Source: SAR202 cluster bacterium (GTDB lineage Bacteria; Chloroflexota; Dehalococcoidia; Lucifugimonadales; VGZR01). Taken from it: DNA of 34,245 nucleotides. The stretch lies in contig VGZR01000019.1 in the NCBI GenBank assembly GCA_016872515.1, positions 1-34,245 on the forward strand, in the 5' to 3' direction. This document shows, in pieces, positions 1 through 7,168 of the stretch (positions are counted from its first letter, which is position 1; each line of letters starts with the position of its first letter). Both the position numbers and the translations under genes were made by a program. The notes beneath the pieces are model-generated. The model made no database searches. It saw only the letters and a list, made by a program, of their open reading frames with translations, and was not told the origin of the DNA.

Positions 1-1
1 C

Positions 2-1420
2 TTCGACCGGCTGGTGGACGAGCGCATCCTGTCCTGGGTGAAGCCTGGCGCCGAGCTGCTCGACGTCGGCAAGCGGCCTGGTGCGAAGGGCAAGAACCCC
101 CAGGCGGACATCAACGCGCTGCTTGTGGCCAAGGCCCGCGAGGGCAACGTGGTCGTGCGCCTGAAGGGCGGAGACCCCTTCGTCTTCGGGCGCGGCGGCG
201 AAGAGGCCTTGGCCCTCGCCTATGCCCGCGTCCCCTTCGAACTCGTCCCCGGCGTCTCCTCCGCCGTGGCCGCGCCCGCCTACGCGGGCATCCCCGTCAC
301 CCACCGCGGCCTGGCATCCAACGTCACCGTCATCACAGGCAGCGAGGACCCCGGCAAAGCCGCCTCCTCGGTGGACTGGGAGGCCCTCGCCAAGACCGGC
401 GGAACGCTCGTCATCCTCATGGGACGCGAGAATCTCCGCCCCATCGCAGACGCACTCGCCGCTGGCGGCCTGCCGTCCAAGACACCCGTCGCCCTGGTGC
501 GCTGGGGCACGAGGCCACAACAGCGCACCCTGGTCGCCACCCTCGGCACCATCGCCAACGCCGCCGACCAAGCGGGCGTCGAGCCGCCAGTGGTCGCCGT
601 CGTCGGTGCCGTCGTGCGCCTGCGGGCCAAGCTCGACTGGTTCGAGTCGCAGCCGCTCTTCAGCAAGCGCGTCCTGGTCACCCGCACGAGGGCGCAGGCA
701 GGCGTCCTCTCCGCGATGCTCGCCGGGCGCGGCGCGCTCCCAATCGAAGTGCCCGCCATCGAGCTCAAGCCACTAGCCAGCAAGAGGCTGGACAAGGCCA
801 TCGGCGGGCTAGCCAGCTACGACTGGATCGTCCTCACCAGCGCCAACGCCGTGGACATCCTGTTTGAAAAGCTCGAGGCGATGAAGCGCGACGCCAGGGC
901 GCTCCACGGCGTAGCCGTCGCCGCCATCGGCCCCGCCACCGCCGACCGGCTGCGCGCCAAAGGCATCAGCCCCGACCTCGTGCCGGAGGAGTACATCTCT
1001 GAAGCCGTCGTCAAGGCCCTGTCGAAGCTGGGCATCGTCGGCAAACGTGTGCTCCTGCCCCGCTCCGGCATCGGCCGCGAGGCGCTGACCAAGGACCTCG
1101 AAGCCCTCGGCGCGAAGGTAGAGGAAATCCCCCTCTACCGCATCGTTACTCCCGCGGGCGCTGCCAAGGGTCTCAAGGCCACGCTGTCTGGCGGCGTGGA
1201 CGTCGCCACCTTCACCAGCTCCTCGACGGTCCGCAACCTCGCCAAACTGCTCGACGGCGACCTTTCGCCCCTCTCCGGCGCCACCATCGCCTGCATCGGG
1301 CCCGTGACAGCCCAAACGGCTGGAGAGTTGGGGCTGAAAGTTGGTATAGTGGCGAAGGACTATACTGTGGCTGGGCTGGTACAGGCGCTGGAGCGCCACT
1401 TCTCGCGCAAGCGAAGATAG
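2..1420 (+). CDS. cobA-hemD: Fused uroporphyrinogen-III C-methyltransferase / uroporphyrinogen-III synthase (5' partial)
   Basis: This is a two-domain tetrapyrrole enzyme whose N-terminus lies outside the window. The reading frame is open from base 2 (FDRLVDERIL), and the GTG at 14 is an internal codon rather than a start. The first ~215 visible residues are a SAM-dependent uroporphyrinogen-III methyltransferase, with the signatures VRLKGGDPFVFGRGGEEA, VPGVSSA and GIPVTHRG; it makes precorrin-2 for sirohaem and cobalamin. From RVLVTRTRAQAG onward the remaining ~245 residues match HemD, which closes and inverts ring D of hydroxymethylbilane to give uroporphyrinogen III. CobA-HemD fusions are known in several phyla. 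hemB follows 100 bp downstream on the same strand, so this is a haem/corrin cluster, and hemA/hemC probably lie to the left (inference). The protein is acting in the cytoplasm. Confidence 0.93.
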   Translation, partial: FDRLVDERILSWVKPGAELLDVGKRPGAKGKNPQADINALLVAKAREGNVVVRLKGGDPFVFGRGGEEALALAYARVPFELVPGVSSAVAAPAYAGIPVTHRGLASNVTVITGSEDPGKAASSVDWEALAKTGGTLVILMGRENLRPIADALAAGGLPSKTPVALVRWGTRPQQRTLVATLGTIANAADQAGVEPPVVAVVGAVVRLRAKLDWFESQPLFSKRVLVTRTRAQAGVLSAMLAGRGALPIEVPAIELKPLASKRLDKAIGGLASYDWIVLTSANAVDILFEKLEAMKRDARALHGVAVAAIGPATADRLRAKGISPDLVPEEYISEAVVKALSKLGIVGKRVLLPRSGIGREALTKDLEALGAKVEEIPLYRIVTPAGAAKGLKATLSGGVDVATFTSSSTVRNLAKLLDGDLSPLSGATIACIGPVTAQTAGELGLKVGIVAKDYTVAGLVQALERHFSRKRR

Positions 1421-1471
1421 TGCCAGTCGTTCAAGGCAGCGTCTCTTTTGAGGAAACGCAGCCTTTACTTA

Positions 1472-1515
1472 CCTCCCTCCCCCTTGAGAGGGGAGGGCGA
1501 GGGTGGAGGTGAAAA
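1472..1515 (+). repeat. Family 1 palindromic repeat (short copy) that carries the hemB ribosome binding site
   Basis: This is a short copy of the dispersed family: CCTCCC..CTTGAGAGGGGAGGG followed directly by the right-end sequence GGGTGGAGGTGAAAA. The variable hairpin is missing. Its right end contains GGAGGTG, which lies 9 bases before the hemB ATG and is the only good Shine-Dalgarno sequence there. Confidence 0.75.
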
Positions 1516-1519
1516 ACTG

Positions 1520-2506
1520 ATGAGCCAGTTCCCTAAACTGAGGATGCGGAGGCTGCGCGAGCACCCGGCGATGCGCCGGATGGCCCAAGAGACGCGCCTC
1601 TCAGTCAGCGACTTCATCTACCCTCTCTTCGCCACCCACGGCCGCGACGTCAAAAAAGAGATCGCGCCCATGCCCGGCATCTACCAGCTCTCCCTTGGCA
1701 AGCTTATCCACGAGGTGGACGAGGCCGCGCAACTCGGCATCCCGGGCGTCCTGCTCTTCGGCCTGCCCGCCAAGAAGGACCCGATGGGCACCGAGGCCTA
1801 CGAGTCCACCGGCATCATCCAGGAGGCCATCCGCATCATCAAGCGCGCTGCACCCGAGATGCTCGTCATCGGCGACGTCTGCCTCTGCGAGTACACCGAC
1901 CACGGCCACTGCGGCGTCATCGCCAACGACAAGGTGGACAACGACCGCACCCTCGACCTTCTGGCCAAGATGGCCGTGTGCCAGGCTGACGCCGGCGCCG
2001 ACGTCGTCGCCCCCTCCGCCATGATGGACGGCCAGGTCGGCGCCATCCGCGCCGCCCTCGATGCCAAGGGCCACACCGGTGTCGCCATCATGGCCTACGC
2101 CGCCAAGTTCGCCTCCGGCTTCTACGGCCCCTTCCGCGTCGCCGCCGACTCCGCTCCCCAGTTCGGCGACCGCCGCGGCTACCAGGCCGACCCCTCCAGC
2201 ATCCGCCAGGCCCTCCGCGAGATCGAGCAGGACATCGAAGAGGGTGCCGACATCGTCTTGGTCAAGCCCGCCCTCGCCTACCTCGACGTCCTCGCAGCGG
2301 CGCGGCAGCGCTTCGGCCACCCCATGGCCGCCTACAACGTCAGCGGCGAGTACTCCATGGTCAAGGCCGCCGCCGAGAACGAGTGGATAGACGGCCGCCG
2401 CGTCACCATGGAGATCCTCACCGCCATCAAACGCTCTGGCGCCGACATCATCATCACCTACCACGCCAAAGAAGCCGCCGCCTGGCTCCGCGACAACGGC
2501 CACTAG
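1520..2506 (+). CDS. hemB: Delta-aminolevulinic acid dehydratase (porphobilinogen synthase)
   Basis: This enzyme condenses two 5-aminolevulinate molecules into porphobilinogen, the second committed step of tetrapyrrole synthesis. Its 328 residues match the family's usual length. The cysteine-rich zinc site DVCLCEYTDHGHCG is intact (Cys121, Cys123, Cys131), so this is a Zn-dependent type. The two active-site lysines are present: Lys196 in AAKFASGFYGPFR and the Schiff-base Lys249 in VKPALAYLD. The ATG at 1520 is chosen because a GGAGG lies just upstream. A TTG start at 1448 would translate the palindromic repeat into a low-complexity PPSPLRGEGEGGG leader that is foreign to HemB. The gene lies 100 bp after cobA-hemD on the same strand and is probably co-transcribed with it. 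Confidence 0.96.
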   Translation: MSQFPKLRMRRLREHPAMRRMAQETRLSVSDFIYPLFATHGRDVKKEIAPMPGIYQLSLGKLIHEVDEAAQLGIPGVLLFGLPAKKDPMGTEAYESTGIIQEAIRIIKRAAPEMLVIGDVCLCEYTDHGHCGVIANDKVDNDRTLDLLAKMAVCQADAGADVVAPSAMMDGQVGAIRAALDAKGHTGVAIMAYAAKFASGFYGPFRVAADSAPQFGDRRGYQADPSSIRQALREIEQDIEEGADIVLVKPALAYLDVLAAARQRFGHPMAAYNVSGEYSMVKAAAENEWIDGRRVTMEILTAIKRSGADIIITYHAKEAAAWLRDNGH

Positions 2507-2519
2507 CCGCCCCTGCTTA

Positions 2520-2680
2520 CCCTCCACTCCCCTTGAGGGAGAGGCCTTTGGCCCCGATGTTATCGGGGCCAAAGGGTGAGGGGTTTCCGTTCCTCCTCCC
2601 CCTTGAGAGCCTGTCCTGAGCGAAGTCGAAGGAGGAATGACCTTTGGGCTGACCAGGTCGGCCCAAAGAGATAGGGGATG
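2520..2680 (+). repeat. Two tandem Family 1 palindromic repeats
   Basis: Two copies fill the gap between the convergent hemB and the sodX-like gene. The first (2520-2583) has a perfect 13-bp hairpin, arms 2546-2558 and 2562-2574 (CTTTGGCCCCGAT and its complement). The second (2591-2680) has the nested CCTGTCCTGAGC..TCGAAGG unit and a hairpin CTTTGGGCTGAC/GTCGGCCCAAAG with one G-U pair. The two stems differ in sequence but each pairs with itself. Confidence 0.85.
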
Positions 2681-2732
2681 CAACCCCCAATGAAATACTT
2701 CGAGTTCCTATGCAACCAAACTCTATTGTCCC

Positions 2733-3257
2733 CTATAGCCTCCCTGCCCTCCCAGGCGGCCAATACCGCCACCACGCCCTGCCGATAATCCGCGGCCGCT
2801 CGACCGGCCCATAGGCCCTGCTGTCCGTGCTGCGCGCCCGGTTATCCCCCAGCACGAGATACTCGTCAGGCCCTAGCGCCCACTGTTCCGTGTCCACCCC
2901 CAAGACCGCGGGCAGCCCTCCCAGGTACGGCTCCGCCGGCGGCACCCCGCCCACATACAGCGTCCCCTCATCGGTCCGCACCGTCTCCCCAGGCATCCCC
3001 ACGACCCGCTTGATGCTGCGCCTCTCACCCGGCGGCGCCTCGCCCACGACCACGACGTCTCCTCTGCCAGGCCCCGCTTTTGCCCGTCGAAGCCCCGTCA
3101 CCAGCACCACATCGCCGTTCCTGAGCGTCGGCGCCATGCTGTCCCCGCGCACGATATAGTGGCGGCTCGTGAGCACCTTGACCAGCCAGCGGATGGCTGA
3201 CAACGCTTCTCTCCTGCCCGATTCGACGAGTCCGCCATTATCTCGGATCCAGTCCAT
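2733..3257 (-). CDS. sodX: S26-family signal peptidase, likely nickel superoxide dismutase maturation protease
   Basis: This is a 174-residue serine/lysine protease of the signal peptidase I (S26) fold. The catalytic Ser40 lies in GDSMAPTL and the general-base Lys83 in SIKRVVGMPGE; the late S26 box GDNRARSTDSRAYGPV is also present. There is no convincing N-terminal membrane anchor, only a weakly hydrophobic stretch at residues ~19-30, unlike housekeeping LepB. It is divergently transcribed from sodN with 107 bp between the starts. Such neighbours of Ni-SOD genes are known as maturation proteases that remove the SodN propeptide and expose the nickel-binding N-terminal His. That role here is inferred from context; a general signal peptidase cannot be excluded. 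A GGGAG lies upstream of the ATG at 3257. Confidence 0.8.
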   Translation of the reverse strand: MDWIRDNGGLVESGRREALSAIRWLVKVLTSRHYIVRGDSMAPTLRNGDVVLVTGLRRAKAGPGRGDVVVVGEAPPGERRSIKRVVGMPGETVRTDEGTLYVGGVPPAEPYLGGLPAVLGVDTEQWALGPDEYLVLGDNRARSTDSRAYGPVERPRIIGRAWWRYWPPGRAGRL

Positions 3258-3364
3258 GACATACCACTCCCTCGGACTCCCTCATCGCAAGGTGGGCGGC
3301 TTGCGCGGCCTAAGCCTAGCCTGATACCCTGAGGGCACCATCAGTTGCGAGGAGGCGCCAGAAC

Positions 3365-3841
3365 ATGAATCTCGTTTCCGCCATGAAGAAGTTCTCCCCC
3401 GTCCAGGTCGCCCACGCCCATTGCGACATCCCCTGCGGCATCTACGACCCCATCGCCGCCAAGATTGCGGCCCAGACCGTCCAGAAGATGGTCATGCGCA
3501 TCCAGGCCCTCAAAGCTCCCACAACCGACGTCGAGCGCGCGGCCCACACCAACACCCTGAGCCGCTACATCGCCGTCAAAGAGCACCATGCCGAGCTGGT
3601 CAGAAAAGAGATTGACATCCTCTGGCACGACTACTTCAAGCCGGAGCACGTCCAGAAGCACCCCGACCTCCACACCACTTTTTGGAACACCGCCAAGCTC
3701 GCGTCCAAGAACAAGCAGTCCGTGGACCTCGACGCCGCCAAACAGCTCGTGGACTCGGTGGACAAGATTGCCGCCGTCTTCTGGGAGACCAAGGGCGTCA
3801 CCTACAGCGACCCCAACGCCCAAGCGCGCTTCGGCTCCTAG
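3365..3841 (+). CDS. sodN: Nickel-type superoxide dismutase
   Basis: This enzyme disproportionates superoxide into O2 and H2O2 using a Ni(II)/Ni(III) centre, normally as a cytoplasmic homohexamer. The nickel hook is visible: after an 18-residue propeptide the mature protein should begin HCDIPCGIYDP, with His19 (mature His1), Cys20 (Cys2) and Cys24 (Cys6) as ligands. The total is 158 residues and ~140 after processing, typical of the family. The ATG at 3365 is preceded by GAGGAGG (3349-3355) at good spacing. The maturation protease candidate is divergent upstream, and a strong terminator follows at 3862. No signal peptide is seen beyond the short propeptide. Confidence 0.95.
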   Translation: MNLVSAMKKFSPVQVAHAHCDIPCGIYDPIAAKIAAQTVQKMVMRIQALKAPTTDVERAAHTNTLSRYIAVKEHHAELVRKEIDILWHDYFKPEHVQKHPDLHTTFWNTAKLASKNKQSVDLDAAKQLVDSVDKIAAVFWETKGVTYSDPNAQARFGS

Positions 3842-3861
3842 TCACCCAGTTAGCCCCCATT

Positions 3862-3903
3862 GTAGGCACGCCACCGGCATCCCCGCTGGCGTGCCTACGT
3901 TTT
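3862..3903 (+). terminator. Rho-independent terminator of sodN
   Basis: A perfect 12-bp stem, GTAGGCACGCCA (3862-3873) and TGGCGTGCCTAC (3887-3898), has a 13-base loop and is followed by G and four T residues. It begins 21 bases after the sodN stop codon. Confidence 0.85.
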
Positions 3904-3960
3904 GGCTGAGGTGGCTCGCGGCGAGAGGACTCAGACACCTGGTGGGTGGGGAATATCCCT

Positions 3961-4184
3961 CCTCCCCCTTGAGAGCCTGTCCTTGAGCGCAGCGAAGGAG
4001 GGGAGGAACTTTGTGCCGACTTGGTCGGCGCAAAGAGGTAGGGGATAACTCACCCCTCACCCTCGGCGGGAGAGGCCGCTGCCCTAGCCGATGCTCGTGC
4101 AGCGGGTGAGGGTACAGGCACACCTCCTCTCCCCTCGAGGGAGAGGCCTCTGGTCCGCCTCAGGCGGGCCAGAGGGTGAGGGGT
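3961..4184 (+). repeat. Cluster of three Family 1 palindromic repeats
   Basis: The non-coding stretch between the sodN terminator and the FAH-family gene consists almost wholly of three repeat copies: 3961-4046 (with the nested CCTTGAGC..AGCGAAGG unit, hairpin CTTTGTGCCGAC/GTCGGCGCAAAG), 4051-4113 (a degenerate GCTGC/GCAGC stem) and 4122-4184 (hairpin CTCTGGTCCGCC/GGCGGGCCAGAG). The stems differ from each other but each is self-complementary apart from G-U pairs. I see no gene in this stretch. Confidence 0.8.
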
Positions 4185-4207
4185 AGCCGCGACAGATCCA
4201 CCACCGA

Positions 4208-4954
4208 CTACCTGTCCCCCACCACCTTATTCCGCAACACTCCGATGCCCTCGACCTCCACCTCCACCGTGTCTCCCACCTTGATGTCGCCATACCCAGG
4301 GCATGCGCTCGAGAGGACGTCGCCCGGATTCAGCGTCATCACCTCCGACACCCACGCCACCAGCTCGCCGACGTTCCACAGCATCTGGCTCGTCGAGGCG
4401 TCCACCTCCGTCTTGCCGTTGACCCGGCACTGCAGGCGCAAGTTGTCGCCGTCCAGCCCAGTCGCGATGACCGGCCCGATGGGGCAAAACGTATCGAAAT
4501 ACTTCACCCTCATGCTCGTCCCCGCGCCCACGTCGCTCGTCGTCATGTCCACCGCGCTCACATCGTTGACGCACGTGTAGCCCAGGACATAGTCCAGCCC
4601 CTTCTTCGGGCTGACCTTACGGGCCTTCTTGCCGATGACGATGCCCATCTCCGCCTCGTGGACCACCCGTGTGCAAATGCGGGGATACACGATACGGTCT
4701 AGGTGGGCGATATTCGTCCCCGGCGGCTTCATGAACAGGCCTGGACCGTCCCGCCCCGCGCGGTCGCCGTAGTTCACCGCGATACCCACCACCTTGTTCG
4801 TCCCCTCCAGCGGCGCCAGCAGCCGCGCCTCCGATAGCGCGCAAAGCGCCCGCCCCCGTTTCGGGTTCGTGTACAGGTCACCGCTCAACGCATAGATCTG
4901 CTTCCCCTCCACCACACCCCACCTGACCTTTTCCTTCCACCGGAACCGCGCCAT
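4208..4954 (-). CDS. Fumarylacetoacetate hydrolase (FAH) family protein
   Basis: This is a member of the FAH/2-hydroxyhepta-2,4-diene-1,7-dioate isomerase superfamily, metal-dependent enzymes that hydrolyse, decarboxylate or isomerise C-C bonds of beta-diketo acids. The metal-site pattern is visible: HEAEMGIVIGKKAR supplies the paired acids and GYTCVNDVSAVD the Asp. The family's C-terminal NPGDV followed by a glycine loop is also present. The ATG at 4954 (MARFRWKEK) fits the family's N-terminus and has AGAGGG seven bases upstream; a GTG at 4978 with its own GGAG is an alternative that adds eight residues. A cupin gene is ~350 bp upstream in the same direction, suggesting a small catabolic unit. 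The substrate cannot be named. Confidence 0.87.
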   Translation of the reverse strand: MARFRWKEKVRWGVVEGKQIYALSGDLYTNPKRGRALCALSEARLLAPLEGTNKVVGIAVNYGDRAGRDGPGLFMKPPGTNIAHLDRIVYPRICTRVVHEAEMGIVIGKKARKVSPKKGLDYVLGYTCVNDVSAVDMTTSDVGAGTSMRVKYFDTFCPIGPVIATGLDGDNLRLQCRVNGKTEVDASTSQMLWNVGELVAWVSEVMTLNPGDVLSSACPGYGDIKVGDTVEVEVEGIGVLRNKVVGDR

Positions 4955-5177
4955 GTGTAGACCCTCTGAGTTCTTCACAGCAACTCCTCTCGAATTAACC
5001 TGCTCTTGCCAGCAGAACGGGGCACGCCCTCTCCCTCGATGAGCTTCGCTCCAGAAGTCTTCCCCAGGCCCTTACCTGTCATCCCGAGAAGGCCGGAGGC
5101 CGGTGTAGGAATCGGCTCCTGGAGTGGATCTGGAATTGGCGGCACGAAAGGAAAACTGGTATGTACGCAAAACTTTT

Positions 5178-5294
5178 CTCCCCCTCGAGGGAGGGGGAGC
5201 CTGTCTTTGACCCTGACTCTGAGCTTTTCGAAGAGGAAGGGGAAGAAACCTTCGTCCCGATAGGATCGGGACGAAGAGGTTGGGGTGAAACCCC
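5178..5294 (+). repeat. Family 1 palindromic repeat
   Basis: This copy lies in the 349-bp gap between the FAH-family gene and the cupin gene. It has CCCCTCGAGGGAGGGGGAGCC at the left, a perfect 12-bp hairpin CTTCGTCCCGAT/ATCGGGACGAAG and GAGGTTGGGGTGAAA at the right. Nothing else coding is seen in the gap. Confidence 0.8.
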
Positions 5295-5303
5295 ATTTGG
5301 CAC

Positions 5304-5690
5304 CTATTTCTTCGCCTTCGCCCTTTTCGCCACGATGTACTTCTTCTCCAGCCTCGCTTCCGCCTTCTGATACCCCTCCCTCGGCGGGCTGAAGATATCC
5401 AGCGCCACCGCCAGCCCGTCGCCGCACACCAGGCTGTGCGGCGTATTCCCAGGGATGATGTACGCATCCCCCTGCTTCAGCCGCTTCTTCACGCCCCCGA
5501 TGGTGAAATCGAACTCCCCGTACAGCACGATGCCCGCCTGCTCGTGCGGATGCGCGTGCTCCGGCACCGTCGCCTTCGGCGCGATTTCGATCATGCTCAT
5601 CATGATCTTCTCCCCCCATATCGGCCGCGCCGTCACCCCGGGCACCAGGTCGCTCCGCTTGATGTCGTCGAAACTGCGGTGGTACGCCAT
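5304..5690 (-). CDS. Cupin-domain protein
   Basis: This is a single-domain cupin of 128 residues. The first cupin motif PEHAHPHEQAGIVLYGE gives metal-ligand candidates His45, His47 and Glu50/Gln51; the second motif contains NTPHSL (His85). Such small RmlC-like cupins bind a divalent metal and act as isomerases, dioxygenases or small-molecule sensors, and the sequence does not show which. A basic tail (VAKRAKAKK) ends the protein. GGAGGG lies just before the ATG at 5690. It is in the same direction as, and upstream of, the FAH-family gene, and may act with it on a small carboxylic acid (inference). Confidence 0.85.
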   Translation of the reverse strand: MAYHRSFDDIKRSDLVPGVTARPIWGEKIMMSMIEIAPKATVPEHAHPHEQAGIVLYGEFDFTIGGVKKRLKQGDAYIIPGNTPHSLVCGDGLAVALDIFSPPREGYQKAEARLEKKYIVAKRAKAKK

Positions 5691-5786
5691 AATCCCTCCG
5701 TCGTTACTGCTGAATATCCCGCTCCGATATGTGCCCCGCGATTATCGCACACACCTTGCCGAAGGAATGGTGAGGAGCGCCTATTT

Positions 5787-5844
5787 TCCTCCCCCTTGAG
5801 GGGAGGAACTTTGACCCCGACATATCGGGGTCAAAACGGAGCGG
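5787..5844 (+). repeat. Family 1 palindromic repeat at the broken end of the TetR gene
   Basis: This copy has CCTCCCCCTTGAGGGGAGGA at the left and a hairpin TTTGACCCCGA/TCGGGGTCAAA. It abuts the point where the TetR-like reading frame (minus strand) loses similarity and ends in repeat-encoded residues, so it marks the 3' boundary of the broken gene. Confidence 0.8.
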
Positions 5845-6120
5845 TCCAGCGCCTCCAACGCCATCGCCGCTTGGAAGACCCGCTGCACCTTCTCCTCGAC
5901 CCGCTCCCGCTCGACCACATACTGAACCAATGCCCAGCAGCAGCCCCATCTTGGAGACGAAATAGATGTACCCGCTCTGCCGCGACACGCCCGCGCGCTG
6001 GGCGATGTCCTCCAGCCGCACCTCGGTCCCCTGCTCGGTGAAGAGCTGCACGGCCGCTTCCAACATGGCGTCGCGAGTGGATTTCTTTCCGTCGGTTGAT
6101 ATGGTGTAAGTCGTTGGCAT
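5842..6120 (-). pseudogene. Truncated and frameshifted TetR-family regulator
   Basis: Translation from the ATG at 6120 gives a clear TetR N-terminus with the helix-turn-helix (TRDAMLEAAVQLFTEQG, RLEDIAQRAGVSRQSGYIYF). Near 5945, after SKMGLLLG, the frame is lost; the continuation LVQYVVERERVEEKVQRVFQ is found one frame over. The whole similarity covers only ~93 codons, where TetR proteins usually have ~190, and it stops at a Family 1 repeat (5787-5844). The ligand-binding domain is therefore missing. It is divergent from the flavoenzyme gene at 6159, its probable former target. A single-base sequencing error could explain the shift but not the truncation. Confidence 0.75.
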
Positions 6121-6158
6121 AGTCGCGGGCAATCTACGCTGTGTAACACAAGGTGAAC

Positions 6159-7109
6159 ATGCGTACACGGCTCTGCGACTTGCTCGGCATCGACTGCCCC
6201 ATCATCCAGGCAGGCATGGGCTCGTTCACCTCGGCGGAGCTGGTGGCCGCCGTCTCCAACGCGGGCGGGCTGGGAAGTATGGGCGCCAGCGCCCGCAGCA
6301 CAGCCGATCTGGCAAAGGAGCTGGCCCGCGTTCGGGAGCTCACCGACCGTCCCTTCGCAATCAACCACACCGTCCGGTTCCTCAACAAAGACTCCTTCGC
6401 GTTGACCTTAGATGCCAGGCCCGCCCTCATCTCCTTCGCCATCGACACTCCGGGAGATCTGGTGCGGCAGGCTCACGACGCCGGCAGCCTCGTGATGTTG
6501 CAGGTGCCGACGGCCCAGCGGGCGCGGGAAGCGGTGGACCTGGGCGTGGACATTATCGTGGCCCAGGGCTCCGAAAGCGGCGGGTTCGGTGGCTACGTGA
6601 GCACGCTGGCCCTGCTCCCGCAGGTCGTGGACGCCGGGGGCGACATCCCCGTGGTCGCCGCTGGCGGCCTCGCCGCCGCGCTGGTGCTAGGCGCGCTCGG
6701 CGTCAACATCGGCACGCGGTTCCTTGCATCGGCCGAAGCTTCTATCAACCCACGGTGGAAGCAGGAAATCTTGGCTGCCCAATCGGAGGACACCTTGAAG
6801 TTCGAGTCGTGGAACGACATCTTCCCCGCTCCCGACGGCGGGTACCACGTGGCCCCGCGCGTCCTCACCTCGCCCTTCATCAAGGAGTGGATGGACAAAC
6901 GGGACGAGGCCAGGCGGGAGTCGGAGCGCCTGCGGGGAGAGATAGGCACGGCCGTCGAGCACGGAACGTGGGGCGACCTCCTCCCCTTCACCGGCCAGAC
7001 CGCCGGCCTCATTCACGACGTCCTGCCCGCCGCTGACATCATCCGCCACATCATGGCCGAGGCGAAACAGACGCTCAAGGCAACTGCGAAACGCTACGTC
7101 CCGACGTAG
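6159..7109 (+). CDS. Nitronate monooxygenase / 2-nitropropane dioxygenase-family flavoprotein
   Basis: This is a 316-residue FMN-binding TIM-barrel protein. It has the family's N-terminus (LCDLLGIDCPIIQAGMG), the phosphate-binding segments VVAAGGLA and VNIGTRFL, and the central QGSESGGFGG motif. In nitronate monooxygenases and FabK-type enoyl reductases this motif reads GxEAGGH, and the His is catalytic; here Phe143 stands in its place, so nitronate oxidation is doubtful. The ATG at 6159 is preferred over the GTG at 6153. The protein may act as a dehydrogenase or reductase on an unknown substrate. It is divergent from the broken TetR gene, which may once have controlled it. Confidence 0.87.
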   Translation: MRTRLCDLLGIDCPIIQAGMGSFTSAELVAAVSNAGGLGSMGASARSTADLAKELARVRELTDRPFAINHTVRFLNKDSFALTLDARPALISFAIDTPGDLVRQAHDAGSLVMLQVPTAQRAREAVDLGVDIIVAQGSESGGFGGYVSTLALLPQVVDAGGDIPVVAAGGLAAALVLGALGVNIGTRFLASAEASINPRWKQEILAAQSEDTLKFESWNDIFPAPDGGYHVAPRVLTSPFIKEWMDKRDEARRESERLRGEIGTAVEHGTWGDLLPFTGQTAGLIHDVLPAADIIRHIMAEAKQTLKATAKRYVPT

Positions 7110-7120
7110 GCCGTGATGTC

Positions 7121-7168
7121 CCCCCCCCCTCTACGGGAGAGGCCTCGATGGGATCCCAGGTGAGGGTG
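7121..7168 (+). repeat. Degenerate Family 1 repeat
   Basis: A C-rich run is followed by CTACGGGAGAGGCC, a small TGGGATCCCA palindrome and GGTGAGGG. It has the flanks of the family but a reduced, different central stem. It separates the convergent NMO-like and panE genes. Confidence 0.55.

Noticed and set aside
1448-1519. A longer hemB from the TTG at 1448
   Set aside because: The extra 24 residues are the translated palindromic repeat, and the ATG at 1520 has the Shine-Dalgarno and the usual HemB length.
2733-3257. Calling the S26 protease the housekeeping signal peptidase I
   Set aside because: Both catalytic residues fit LepB, but the lack of a membrane anchor and the divergent pairing with sodN favour the maturation protease; kept as an alternative in the entry.
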